From contig CAWGLR010000003.1 in NCBI GenBank assembly GCA_963823565.1, positions 1,302,001 through 1,366,000 of the forward strand: a stretch of 64,000 nt of DNA, given 5' to 3'. The notes beneath the pieces were generated by a model. The model ran no database searches. It saw nothing but the letters and a program-made list of their open reading frames with translations, and was not told where the DNA came from. A program made the position numbers and the translations under genes. Shown piece after piece: positions 41,830 through 49,988 of this stretch. How positions within the stretch are numbered: position 1 is the first letter of the stretch; each line of letters starts with the position of its first letter. Source of the DNA: RHKX01 sp963823565 (GTDB taxonomy: Bacteria; Actinomycetota; Thermoleophilia; Solirubrobacterales; 70-9).

Positions 41830-42590
41830 CAGGCGTCTCCCCGCAGGGCGGCGATCGCCTCGGCGACGCCGAATCGCTGTTCGTACAGGGCTCGTCCCAC
41901 GATCACTCCACTGAGGCTTTCTGCCCGCAGGTCGCGGAGCGCAACCAGGTCCTCGAGCGAGCCGACCCCGCCGGAGTAGATCAGGCTCGCCGCCGTCCGC
42001 TCGCAGGCGGCGAGGATCGGCTCCAGGCCGTCGATCCCGGGGCCCTCCAGGGTTCCGTCGACCTCGACCGGCGTGTAGACGAACGTCGAGACCCCGCTGG
42101 AGCCGAGGCGCTCGATCGCGTCGGCCACCGAGGTGCCGGTCGCCCGCTCCCAGCCCTCGACGGCGACCTTGGCGCCGCGGGCGTCGACGGAGGCGACGAT
42201 CCGCTCCCCGTAGAGCTCCGCGAGCTCGGCGAGCAGGTCGGGGTGGCACTGGGCGGCGGTGCCGAGGACCGCCCGCCGGGCTCCGGCCGAGAATGCGGCC
42301 TCCACGGTCGAGCGGTCGCGCAGGCCGCCGCCGAGCTGCACGGGTGTGCCGAGCGCGGCGATCCGGCCGACGATCTCGAGGTTCGCCGGGGTACCGGCCC
42401 GGGCGCCGTCGAGGTCGACGACGTGCAGCGCCCCGGCGCCGCCGTCGATCCAGCGCCGGGCCGCGTCGACCGGGTCGGCGTCGTAGCGGGTCTCGCGGTC
42501 GTAGTCGCCCTGCAGGAGGCGCACGGCGCGGCCGTCGCGGATGTCGATCGCGGGCCAGAGCGTCAGGCCCGGCTGCTCGGTCGCCGCCAA
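41829..42590 (-). CDS. hisA: ProFAR isomerase (253 aa)
   Basis: Fourth step of histidine synthesis. Leu-Trp-Pro-Ala-Ile-Asp-Ile-Arg-Asp-Gly-Arg-Ala-Val-Arg-Leu near residues 11-25 contains the catalytic Asp; Val-Gln-Leu-Gly-Gly-Gly-Leu-Arg-Asp near 90 and Tyr-Ser-Gly-Gly-Val-Gly-Ser near 210 bind phosphate. In actinobacteria the homologue may be PriA (also TrpF); the dual role cannot be decided from motifs alone. The start is a TTG at 42590, 2 bp after the hisH stop. Confidence 0.93.
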   Translation of the reverse strand: MAATEQPGLTLWPAIDIRDGRAVRLLQGDYDRETRYDADPVDAARRWIDGGAGALHVVDLDGARAGTPANLEIVGRIAALGTPVQLGGGLRDRSTVEAAFSAGARRAVLGTAAQCHPDLLAELAELYGERIVASVDARGAKVAVEGWERATGTSVADAIERLGSSGVSTFVYTPVEVDGTLEGPGIDGLEPILAACERTAASLIYSGGVGSLEDLVALRDLRAESLSGVIVGRALYEQRFGVAEAIAALRGDA

Positions 42591-42592
42591 CT

Positions 42593-43231
42593 TCAGGCGA
42601 CCGGCAAGGGTGCCGCGATCGAGACGAAGTTCCCGAGCATCCGCAACCCGGCCGCGCTCGACTTCTCCGGGTGGAACTGGGTCCCGAACACGCGCTCGCC
42701 GCCGACGACCGCCGCGAACCGCTCGCCGTGCTCGCCGCTCGCGATCAGGTGCTCGGGCCGCGGGCGGGCGACGAAGGAGTGGACGAAGTAGAACGGCTCC
42801 CCGGTCTCGATCCCGGCGACGATCGGCGAGTCGCGCTCGACTCGCACCGGCTCCCAGCCCATGTGCGGGACCTTGAGCCCGTGGGCGTCGATCGCCTCGA
42901 CTGCGCCGGGCAGGAGCCCGAGGCCGCGCGATCCCCCGTTCTCGGTCGACGAGTCGAAGAGCAGCTGCATCCCGAGGCAGATGCCGAGCAACGGCGTTCC
43001 CGCCTCGACCGCCTCGGCGAGCGGGCGTTCGAGGCCGAGATCGCGAATCCGGCGCATCGCCTCGGGGAAGGCGCCGACGCCCGGCAGGACGATGCCGTCG
43101 GCCGCGCGGATGCGGTCGGCGTCGGCGGTGAGCGCGACCTCGGCGCCGACGTGCTCGAGCGCCTTCGACGCCGAGCGCAGGTTCCCCATGCCGTAGTCGA
43201 CGACGGCGATCTCGGCGCGCAGCTCGCTCAT
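42593..43231 (-). CDS. hisH: Imidazole glycerol phosphate synthase, glutaminase subunit (212 aa)
   Basis: Class I glutamine amidotransferase partner of HisF. The nucleophile lies in Leu-Gly-Ile-Cys-Leu-Gly-Met-Gln (Cys near 85); His and Glu of the triad lie in Gly-Thr-Gln-Phe-His-Pro-Glu-Lys-Ser (near 188). The N-terminal Val-Asp-Tyr-Gly-Met-Gly-Asn-Leu-Arg-Ser is standard. It is 30 bp downstream of the glycoside hydrolase gene, which interrupts the his series. Confidence 0.96.
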   Translation of the reverse strand: MSELRAEIAVVDYGMGNLRSASKALEHVGAEVALTADADRIRAADGIVLPGVGAFPEAMRRIRDLGLERPLAEAVEAGTPLLGICLGMQLLFDSSTENGGSRGLGLLPGAVEAIDAHGLKVPHMGWEPVRVERDSPIVAGIETGEPFYFVHSFVARPRPEHLIASGEHGERFAAVVGGERVFGTQFHPEKSSAAGLRMLGNFVSIAAPLPVA

Positions 43232-43261
43232 TGCGAGCCCAATGTTAGGCGCGGCGCCGGG

Positions 43262-44341
43262 TCAGCGCAGGCGCTTGATCGTCTTGCGGACGGCGTCTAG
43301 CGCGGGCTTCGCCTTGCCGTTCTGCTTGACGAGTCCCGCACGGGGGCACCACTGACAAGCGGTCAGGCTCGCGTCGAAGTCGCGCCACAGGTAGACGTAG
43401 GCACCGAGGACGTTCCAAGCGTTGCGCTTCTTCGCCAGCAGCTTCAGCGACTGCTTGAGCCGGTTGGCCTGGCCCTTGGCGCTGACGACGGACTCGCTGC
43501 GCGACGGGCCGCTTGAGGCCCAGCCCAGCTCGCCGACGAGCAGCTCGATGCGGCGGTCTCCGGCGCGCCTGGCGACGTTGCGCATGTCCGCGATCTGCCG
43601 CTTGACCGCCTTCACGCCGGACCCATAGGGGTGGACGCTGAGCACGTCGAAGCGGCGCTCGACGCCCTTCACCTTGTAGAGGCGCTTGAGGAACGAGGCG
43701 GCGCTCAGCGAGCGTGAGTCGCGCGGGCAGCAGTACATCCCGCCGAGCGTGATCTCCGCGCCCGGATCGGCCGCCGAGATCGCCCTGTCGGAGACCTTGA
43801 CGAGCTTCGCGTAGTCGCGCGGATCGGGCTTCGGCCGCCAGAAGTTGCGCGAGTTCTGCTCGTTCCAGATCAGCCAGCGGCGGACCGGCTTCTCCTCGAG
43901 CGAGGGGTTCGCCGCCCAGAAGTCGCCGCCGGGGCCGTACCGCCGGGCCGCGGCATGGGCGAACTGCTCCCACTCCCGCAGGTTCTCCTTCGAGTTCGTC
44001 GGCGGGTAGAGCGCGCCGTCCTTGGACTTGTGGACGAACCGCGGCGTGCCGTACAGGACGATCGTCGCCGACATCCCGTTCTCGGCGGCGGCCTTGGTGA
44101 ACGCGTCCGGGTACGCCCAGTTGATCGCTCCCTCGCGAGTCTTCTGGATCGCGCCCCAGTTGACCTCGAAGCGGAACGATCCGAAACCGGCCTTGCCCAT
44201 CCCGCGGAAGTCCTTGGCGGTCGGGCCGAACGCGGTGATCCCGAAGAACCCCTTTGGGACCTTCGCCGAGGCCGCGCTCGCTGGGATCAGCAGTGCCAGG
44301 AGCGCGAGGGCGATGACGATGTGTGTCTTCTTCGCAGGCAT
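43262..44341 (-). CDS. Secreted clan-A glycoside hydrolase, PslG/GH39-like (359 aa)
   Basis: The signal peptide (about 1-26, cleaved near Ala-Ser-Ala) is followed by a TIM-barrel hydrolase. The acid/base Glu161 lies in Ile-Trp-Asn-Glu-Gln-Asn and the nucleophile Glu271 in Val-Gly-Glu-Leu-Gly-Trp, the expected clan GH-A spacing. The nearest relatives I recall are PslG-type endoglycosidases acting on exopolysaccharide, but the substrate is unknown. Four Cys (two adjacent at 204-205, two near 328-331) may make disulfides. It sits between hisB and hisH, separated from hisB by a strong hairpin, so it may head its own transcript with hisH-hisA-hisF. Confidence 0.82.
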   Translation of the reverse strand: MPAKKTHIVIALALLALLIPASAASAKVPKGFFGITAFGPTAKDFRGMGKAGFGSFRFEVNWGAIQKTREGAINWAYPDAFTKAAAENGMSATIVLYGTPRFVHKSKDGALYPPTNSKENLREWEQFAHAAARRYGPGGDFWAANPSLEEKPVRRWLIWNEQNSRNFWRPKPDPRDYAKLVKVSDRAISAADPGAEITLGGMYCCPRDSRSLSAASFLKRLYKVKGVERRFDVLSVHPYGSGVKAVKRQIADMRNVARRAGDRRIELLVGELGWASSGPSRSESVVSAKGQANRLKQSLKLLAKKRNAWNVLGAYVYLWRDFDASLTACQWCPRAGLVKQNGKAKPALDAVRKTIKRLR

Positions 44342-44415
44342 CGGTTGCAGGGTAAGAGCACCTCCCCCTTCCCGAAGTTGCGGCCCGTCACACGCGGGCG
44401 CCCCTCGGCCCAGCG

Positions 44416-44462
44416 GTCAATGGTTGAAAACGGCGGCTATTCCGCCCTTTTCAACCATTGAC
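44416..44462. terminator. Bidirectional intrinsic terminator downstream of hisB
   Basis: Two 21-nt arms (44416-44436 and 44442-44462) are complementary at 20 positions around a CTATT loop. The GC core (CGGCGG/CCGCCC) is flanked by AAAA on the left and TTTT on the right, giving a U-tract in either direction. This should end the murA-his(ZGDB) transcript before the glycoside hydrolase gene. The loop and TTGA...TCAA arms resemble the hairpin at 10745-10795. Confidence 0.88.
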
Positions 44463-44472
44463 ATGGTGTCGG

Positions 44473-45072
44473 CTAGGCCGTCAGCGTGCCCTTCGTCGAC
44501 GGCACCCCGGGCTCGCCGGGGTCGATGGAGACCGCCTCGCGGAGGGCGCGGGCGAACGCCTTGAAGCAGGCCTCGATCATGTGGTGCGCGTTCGAGCCGT
44601 AGGGATTCGAGAGGTGCAGGGTGAGCTTCGCGTTGGTGGCGACGGCGCGGAAGAACTCCTCGGTCAGCTCGGCCTCGAAGCCGGCGATGGTGACCGGCGG
44701 CAGGTCGGAGACGAACCGGCAGAACGGCCGCCCGGAGACGTCGAGGGCGCAGGTGGCGAGCGCCTCGTCCATCGGCAGGGCGATCTGCGAGTAGCGGCGG
44801 ATGCCGGCGCGGTCGCCCAGCGCACCGTCGATGGCCTGGCCGAGCGCGATGCCGACGTCCTCGACCGTGTGGTGGGAGCCGGTCTCGAGGTCGCCGGTGG
44901 CGCGGACCCGTAGCCCGAGGCGGCCGTGACGGCCGAGCAGGTCGAGCATGTGATCGAGAAAGCCGACGCCGGTGGCCGCCTCGACCTCGCCGCCGTCGAG
45001 GTCGAGCACGACGGAGATCTGCGTCTCCTTCGTCGCCCTCTCGATCGTCGCTGTGCGGTTCGCGCCGGCCAT
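44473..45072 (-). CDS. hisB: Imidazoleglycerol-phosphate dehydratase (199 aa)
   Basis: Manganese enzyme of histidine synthesis, monofunctional form (no phosphatase domain). The metal-binding histidine clusters are visible in Gly-Phe-Leu-Asp-His-Met-Leu (near 38-44), Ser-His-His-Thr-Val-Glu-Asp (near 66-72) and Ser-Asn-Ala-His-His-Met-Ile-Glu-Ala (near 164-172). It is the last gene before the terminator at 44416-44462. Confidence 0.96.
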   Translation of the reverse strand: MAGANRTATIERATKETQISVVLDLDGGEVEAATGVGFLDHMLDLLGRHGRLGLRVRATGDLETGSHHTVEDVGIALGQAIDGALGDRAGIRRYSQIALPMDEALATCALDVSGRPFCRFVSDLPPVTIAGFEAELTEEFFRAVATNAKLTLHLSNPYGSNAHHMIEACFKAFARALREAVSIDPGEPGVPSTKGTLTA

Positions 45073-45079
45073 GCTGTCC

Positions 45080-46372
45080 TCAGGATGCCTTGTCGGCCGG
45101 ATCGACGGCCCGCGCCTCGGCCGATTCCGCGTGGATCTCGAAGCCCTCGGCCCGCGCGATCGTCGCGACGACGGGGGCGAGCTCGGCAGCCGCTCCCGAT
45201 CCGATCGTCACCCGGCTGATCCGGCGCCTGAACGTCCCGGGGCCGAGCGGGCCGGTGAAGCGACCGGCGCCGCCGGTGGGCAGGATGTGATTGGAGCCCG
45301 CCGCGTAGTCGCCGAAGGCCGCGGCGCCGTGCTCGCCGACGAAGACGCAGCCGGCCGTGCGGACCCGCTCGGCCAGCTCGAGCTCGCCCGCGCAGGCGAT
45401 CTCGAGGTGCTCGGGCGCGAGCACTTCCGACAGCGAGATCGCGGCATCGAGGTCGGGGACCTGGACCAGGGCGAGCTCGGCGTCGTGGACGCCCGCCCGC
45501 GAGCCGGCGATCCGCTCGACCGCCGCGCCCACCGAGTCGAGCACCAGCTTCTCCGTGGCGGCGACCACGAGCATCCCGTCGTCACCGTGCTCGGCCTGCG
45601 CGCAGAGGTCGAGCGCAAGCCACGCCGGCGGCGGGGACGCGTCGCAGATCACCATCAGCTCCGAGGGCCCCGCGTAGCCGTCGATGCCGACGAGCCGCGC
45701 GCACTGGCGTTTGGCCTCCTGCACCCACGGGCTGCCGGGCCCGGCGACCACGTCAACCGCCGGGACGCTCTCGGTCCCGTGCGCGAGCGCGGCGATCGCC
45801 TGCGCCCCGCCCGTCGCGTAGACCTCGTGGGCGCCCGCCAGCCGGGCGGCGGCGAGGACGACGGGGTCGGGAGCTCCGGACGGCCCGGGCGGCGAGGCGA
45901 CGACGACCCGGGGGACGCCCGCCACGAGCGCCGGGATGACGCCCATCAGCACCGTCGAGGGGTAGGGGGCCCGGCCTCCCGGCGCGTAGATCGCTGCCGC
46001 GCCGACCGGGATCTCGTCCACCCGCACGCGCTGGCCGGCGGGCAGCTCGACCTCTGTCGAGCTCGCAGGCTGCGCCTCGGCGACGGCCCGGATGTTGGCG
46101 GCGCTGAGTTCGAGCGCTCCGCGCAGCTCCGGCGCGAGCGACTCGAGCGCTCGGTCGAGCTCGCCCTCCCCCACTCGCAGCGACTCGGGCCTGCCGCCGT
46201 CGAAGCGCTCGCCGAGGTCGAGCACCGCCTCGTCGCCGCGCGCGGCGACGGCGGCGATCGTCTCGGCGACGGCGCTCGTGATCTCCTCGCTCCGCGCGCG
46301 GCCCGCGCCGCGCAGCTCGTTCGCGAGGTCCGCCGCCCCGCCCGGGGCGAGCTCGTACCGCTCGAACCTCAT
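45080..46372 (-). CDS. hisD: Histidinol dehydrogenase (430 aa)
   Basis: Zinc enzyme oxidising histidinol to histidine in two NAD-dependent steps. Gly-Pro-Gly-Ser-Pro-Trp-Val-Gln-Glu-Ala-Lys (near 228), Asp-Gly-Tyr-Ala-Gly-Pro-Ser-Glu-Leu and Ala-Gln-Ala-Glu-His-Gly (zinc ligands near 270) are intact. Gly-Ser-Asn-His-Ile-Leu-Pro-Thr-Gly and the C-terminal acidic region complete the family pattern. The ATG at 46372 overlaps the hisG stop by 4 bp; the longer frame upstream is a shadow. Confidence 0.95.
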   Translation of the reverse strand: MRFERYELAPGGAADLANELRGAGRARSEEITSAVAETIAAVAARGDEAVLDLGERFDGGRPESLRVGEGELDRALESLAPELRGALELSAANIRAVAEAQPASSTEVELPAGQRVRVDEIPVGAAAIYAPGGRAPYPSTVLMGVIPALVAGVPRVVVASPPGPSGAPDPVVLAAARLAGAHEVYATGGAQAIAALAHGTESVPAVDVVAGPGSPWVQEAKRQCARLVGIDGYAGPSELMVICDASPPPAWLALDLCAQAEHGDDGMLVVAATEKLVLDSVGAAVERIAGSRAGVHDAELALVQVPDLDAAISLSEVLAPEHLEIACAGELELAERVRTAGCVFVGEHGAAAFGDYAAGSNHILPTGGAGRFTGPLGPGTFRRRISRVTIGSGAAAELAPVVATIARAEGFEIHAESAEARAVDPADKAS

Positions 46373-47028
46373 GCCGCGGCCGCGCGGAGCCGGTCGACCA
46401 GCGCGTCGACCTCCTCGGCGCGGAGCTTGTGCGCGACCCGGTTGGCGAGCAGCCGCGCGGTGCAGACCGAGATCTCCTCGACGACCTGGAGGCCGTTGTC
46501 GGCGAGCGTCCGGCCGGTGTCTACGAGGTCGACGATGCCGTCGGCGAGGCCGACGAGCGGCGCCAGCTCGACCGAGCCCTTGACCTCGATCAGGTCGGCG
46601 TGGCGGCCTGTTTCCTCGAAGTAGGCGTCGGCGGTGCGCGGGTACTTCGTGGCGATCCGCAGCGCGCCGAGCCGGCGCTCCGCCTCGGCTAGCTGCTCGG
46701 CGCCCTCCCGCGCCGCGACGACCATGCGGCAGCGGCCGAAGCCGAGGTCGGCGAGCTCGTAGACGGCGCGATCGGCCTGCTCGATCAGCACGTCCTTGCC
46801 GGTGATCCCGAGCTCGGCCGCACCCGCCTCGACGTAGGTCGGGACGTCGGAAGGGCGCACGGTGACGACGGTCAGCTCGCCGAGGTGGAAGATCAGGGAC
46901 CGCGAGTCGCCGCGCAGCTCCGCGGTGTCGAACCGGGCCCGGTCGAGCAGGTCGAGGCAGGGTGGAAACAAGGCCCCGCGGGGCAGCGCAAGCGTCAGCG
47001 CCTCGCCGGCGCGCGATGCCGGGTTCAC
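46369..47028 (-). CDS. hisG: ATP phosphoribosyltransferase, short form (219 aa)
   Basis: First, regulated step of histidine synthesis. Leu-Ala-Leu-Pro-(Arg)-Gly-Ala-Leu near 12-20 and the PRPP-binding Gly-Leu-Ala-Asp-Gly-Ile-Val-Asp-Leu-Val-Asp-Thr-Gly (near 157-169) are conserved. At 219 residues it lacks the C-terminal regulatory domain of the long form and so requires HisZ, which is encoded directly upstream. The GTG start overlaps the hisZ stop by 4 bp. Confidence 0.95.
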   Translation of the reverse strand: MNPASRAGEALTLALPRGALFPPCLDLLDRARFDTAELRGDSRSLIFHLGELTVVTVRPSDVPTYVEAGAAELGITGKDVLIEQADRAVYELADLGFGRCRMVVAAREGAEQLAEAERRLGALRIATKYPRTADAYFEETGRHADLIEVKGSVELAPLVGLADGIVDLVDTGRTLADNGLQVVEEISVCTARLLANRVAHKLRAEEVDALVDRLRAAAA

Positions 47029-48029
47029 GCTTCACCGCCGTCCCGAGCGGCCGCTCGCCGCTCGCCGCTCGCCGCTTGCTGCGCGGCCTGGGCCACATGC
47101 AATCGGTCCAGATACAGCGCGAACCCCGCTGCCGGCAGATCGCGCCCGAACGCCGCGAGGACCCCGTCGTAGCGACCACCCCCGCCGAGCACGCTCCCGA
47201 CCGCGGGGTCATAGACCTCGATGATCGCCCCGGTGTAGTACCCGAGGTCGCGGAGCAGGCCGAAATCGAGCTGGACGCGATCCGCGATGCCCCGCTGCTC
47301 GAGCCCCTCGTAGGTCTCCGCGAGCCGGGCGGCCGCCCGCTCGACGGCGTCGCCGCCGATCTCGCGGGCGCGCTCGAGCACCTCGGCGCCGCCGCGCATG
47401 TTCGAGAGCTCGACGATCGCGTGCCGCTCGGCCTCGCCGATTCCCGCCAGGTCGCCGGCCTCGGCCTCGATCGCGACCAGGTCGTGGTCCTCGAGGCAGG
47501 CGAGGATGCGGTCCCGGGCCGGGCCCGCGACGTCCATCTCGCCGAGCAGCTGCCGGAAGAGGTCAGCGTCGCCGAGGCCGATCCGCGCCCGGTCGAGACC
47601 GATCGCGTCGAGCGCGCCGGCGAGGAGGTCGATCACCTCGATCGTCCCCGCCGGCGCGGCGGCGCCGATCAGCTCGATCCCGATCTGATGGAGCTCGCGC
47701 ATCTGGCCGCGCTGCGGGGTGACCGGGCGGTAGACGCGGCCGGAGTAGCGCAGGCGGAACGGCCCGGGCTCGTCGCGGAAGCGGCGGGCGACGAGCCGCG
47801 CGATCGGGACCGTCATGTCGCTGCGCATGGCCAGGGTCTCCCCCGCCTCGCCGAAGAACCGGTAGCCGTGCGTCTCCGACGCATCGCCGCCGTACTCGAT
47901 CGTCGGCGTCATCACCTCGCCGTAGCGGCGCGACTCGAACAGCTCGCCCAGCGTCGCCTCGATCGCGCGCAGTTCGCGCGCCTCCTCGGGGAGCACGTCA
48001 CGGGTCCCGGTCGGGATCGATCTGGCCAT
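47025..48029 (-). CDS. hisZ: ATP phosphoribosyltransferase regulatory subunit (334 aa)
   Basis: A class II histidyl-tRNA-synthetase-like protein without the anticodon-binding domain, which marks HisZ rather than HisRS. Motif 2 (Phe-Arg-Leu-Arg-Tyr-Ser-Gly-Arg-Val-Tyr-Arg) and motif 3 (Gly-Gly-Gly-Gly-Arg-Tyr-Asp-Gly-Val) are visible. It partners the short HisG to confer allostery. The last about 15 residues are encoded by GCCGCTC heptad repeats and look like an appended tail. It lies 31 bp downstream of murA. Confidence 0.9.
   Translation of the reverse strand: MARSIPTGTRDVLPEEARELRAIEATLGELFESRRYGEVMTPTIEYGGDASETHGYRFFGEAGETLAMRSDMTVPIARLVARRFRDEPGPFRLRYSGRVYRPVTPQRGQMRELHQIGIELIGAAAPAGTIEVIDLLAGALDAIGLDRARIGLGDADLFRQLLGEMDVAGPARDRILACLEDHDLVAIEAEAGDLAGIGEAERHAIVELSNMRGGAEVLERAREIGGDAVERAAARLAETYEGLEQRGIADRVQLDFGLLRDLGYYTGAIIEVYDPAVGSVLGGGGRYDGVLAAFGRDLPAAGFALYLDRLHVAQAAQQAASGERRAAARDGGEA
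47050..47084. repeat. Heptad repeat tract inside hisZ 3' end (copy C)
   Basis: Three exact GCCGCTC 7-mers, one GCCGCTT and a degenerate GCTGCGC run in phase. On the coding strand they read GAGCGGC units, the same theme as the GCGAGCA tracts elsewhere. They encode an Ala/Arg-rich tail of HisZ. Confidence 0.75.
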
Positions 48030-48060
48030 GCGCGGTACGCCTCCGGTTCCGGCGCGGCCC

Positions 48061-49368
48061 TCAGGCCGCGGCAGCGGCCGCGCGCTCGGTGGCGACCCGC
48101 TCGATCCGCGCCCCGAGCCCGCGCAGGCGCTCGTCGATCCGCTCGTAGCCGCGGTCGATCTGGGCGATGTTTCCGATCTCGGAGGTGCCGCGCGCAGCGA
48201 GGGCGGCGATGAGCATCGACATGCCGGCGCGGATGTCCGGGCTCTCCAAGCGCTCGCCGTGAAGGCGGCTCGGACCGCTGACGATCGCCCGGTGGGGATC
48301 GCACAGCGTGATCCGAGCGCCCATGGAGACGAGCTTGTCGGTGAAGAACAGGCGGTTCTCGAACATCTTCTCGAAGATCAGGATCGTCCCGTCGGCCTGC
48401 GTGGCGAGCGCGAGCGCGATCGACGTGAGGTCGGCCGGGAACGCCGGCCAGGGCCCGTCGTCGATCTTCGCGATCGCGTCGCCGACGTCGTCCCGGACCG
48501 CCAGGCGCTGCTTCGGCGGGACGACGAGGTCGGTGCCCTCGATCGAGCTCTGGAGGCCGAGCCGGGCGAACTGGCGGCGGATCATGTGCAGGTGGCCGGG
48601 CTCGACGTCGCGGATCCGCAGGTCGCCGCCCGTCGCCGCGGCGAGCGCCATGAAGGACCCGATCTCGATGTGGTCGGGGCTGATCGCGTGGTCGGCGCCC
48701 GAGAGCTTCTCGACCCCGTTGACGATCATCACGTTGGAGCCGATCCCCTCGACGCGGGCTCCCATCGCGCTCAGCAGGTGTGCGAGGTCTTGGACGTGCG
48801 GCTCGCATGCGGCGTTGCCGATGACGGTCTGCCCCGGGATCAGCGCGGCCGCCAGGAGCGCGTTCTCGGTTCCCATCACCGACGGCTCGTCCATGAAGAT
48901 GTGGCGTGCGGTCAGCCCGTTGGGCGCCCGCAGCCTGATCGAGCGCTCGGCATCGACCTCCGCGCCGAGGTCGCGGAAGGCGTCGAGGTGGGGATCGAGA
49001 CGGCGGCGGCCGATCGTGTCGCCGCCGGGCGGCGGCATCGTCACCTCGCGGAAGCGGGCGAGCAGCGGGCCCGCGAGCAGGAACGAGGCGCGGATCCGCG
49101 CCGCCAGCTCCTCGTCCACGGTCGTCGAGTCGATGTCGGCGGCGCGCAGGCGGACGTCGTTGTCCGCCAGCCACTCGACCTCGACGCCCATCCGCGCCAG
49201 CAGCTCGATCTGCGCCTCGGTGTCACGGATCCGCGGCACGTTGCGCAGAACCACGTCCTCTGCCGTCAGCAGGCAGGCGGCCAGGCACGGCAGCGCCGCG
49301 TTCTTGTTTCCGGCGACGGTGATCTCCCCGCTCAGGGGGACGCCGCCCTCGATGACGAACTTCTCCAT
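48061..49368 (-). CDS. murA: UDP-N-acetylglucosamine 1-carboxyvinyltransferase, Asp117 variant (435 aa)
   Basis: Commits UDP-GlcNAc to peptidoglycan by enolpyruvyl transfer. Lys22 and Asn23 (Gly-Asn-Lys-Asn-Ala-Ala-Leu-Pro) and the C-terminal Asp-Arg-Gly-Tyr-Glu-Arg-Ile-Asp are intact. The loop that carries the fosfomycin-alkylated Cys in E. coli (Gly-Gly-Cys-Thr-Ile-Gly) reads Gly-Gly-Asp-Thr-Ile-Gly here, placing Asp at 117, as in the mycobacterial enzyme. Intrinsic fosfomycin insensitivity is therefore expected. It heads the murA-hisZGDB run and is divergent from the HD gene by 27 bp. Confidence 0.94.
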   Translation of the reverse strand: MEKFVIEGGVPLSGEITVAGNKNAALPCLAACLLTAEDVVLRNVPRIRDTEAQIELLARMGVEVEWLADNDVRLRAADIDSTTVDEELAARIRASFLLAGPLLARFREVTMPPPGGDTIGRRRLDPHLDAFRDLGAEVDAERSIRLRAPNGLTARHIFMDEPSVMGTENALLAAALIPGQTVIGNAACEPHVQDLAHLLSAMGARVEGIGSNVMIVNGVEKLSGADHAISPDHIEIGSFMALAAATGGDLRIRDVEPGHLHMIRRQFARLGLQSSIEGTDLVVPPKQRLAVRDDVGDAIAKIDDGPWPAFPADLTSIALALATQADGTILIFEKMFENRLFFTDKLVSMGARITLCDPHRAIVSGPSRLHGERLESPDIRAGMSMLIAALAARGTSEIGNIAQIDRGYERIDERLRGLGARIERVATERAAAAAA

Positions 49369-49395
49369 GGGGATGCGAGGCTAGGGTAGAACACG

Positions 49396-49986
49396 ATGGC
49401 TGAACCGACGCGTGCAGAAGCCTGGGATCTGCTCTGCGAATGGACCGAGTCCGACTCGCTGCGCAAGCACGCGCTCGCGGTCGAGGCTTCGATGCGGGCG
49501 TACGCGCGCATCTGGGACGAGGACGAGGAGCGCTACGCGGTCACCGCGCTGCTCCACGACCTCGACTACGAGCGCCACCCCGACATGGAGACCGGGCACC
49601 CGCGAATCGCGCTCGCCGAGCTCGAGAAGCGCGACTACCCGCGCGACGTGATCGACGCGATCGCCGGCCACGCCGAGTACCTCGGGGTCCCCCGCGAGAC
49701 GCGCATGGCGAGGACGCTCTTCGCGGTCGACGAGCTCTCCGGCTTCGTCACCGCGTGCGCGCTCGTCCGCCCGACGGGGATCGAGGGGATGAAGGTGAAG
49801 TCGGTGCGAAAGAAGCTGAAGCAGCCCTCGTTCGCGGCGAAGGTGGACCGCGGCCAGATCGACCGGGCGATCGAGGAGCTCGGCGTCGACGAGACCGAGC
49901 ACATCCAGCGGATCATCGACGCGCTCTCGGCCGAGGCCGAGGCCCTGGGCCTGACGCCCGACCAGGTCGGCGGGAGCACCTCCTGA
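49396..49986 (+). CDS. HD-domain hydrolase (196 aa)
   Basis: A small HD-superfamily metal-dependent phosphohydrolase. The first His is in Leu-Arg-Lys-His-Ala-Leu-Ala-Val-Glu (near 22-30); His-Asp lies in Ala-Leu-Leu-His-Asp-Leu-Asp-Tyr-Glu (near 52-60), with further His in Thr-Gly-His-Pro and Ala-Gly-His-Ala-Glu-Tyr. It lacks a GYP motif. The substrate (often a nucleotide) is unknown. TAGGGT 8 nt before the ATG suggests leaderless expression. Confidence 0.88.
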   Translation: MAEPTRAEAWDLLCEWTESDSLRKHALAVEASMRAYARIWDEDEERYAVTALLHDLDYERHPDMETGHPRIALAELEKRDYPRDVIDAIAGHAEYLGVPRETRMARTLFAVDELSGFVTACALVRPTGIEGMKVKSVRKKLKQPSFAAKVDRGQIDRAIEELGVDETEHIQRIIDALSAEAEALGLTPDQVGGSTS

Positions 49987-49988
49987 CG

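Noticed and set aside
47050..47084. CRISPR-like repeats
   Set aside because: The tandem units are 7 bp without unique spacers; there are no 25-40 bp repeats and no cas genes in the window.
47025..48029. Histidyl-tRNA synthetase
   Set aside because: At 334 residues it lacks the anticodon-binding domain and adjoins a short-form hisG, so HisZ is the better call.
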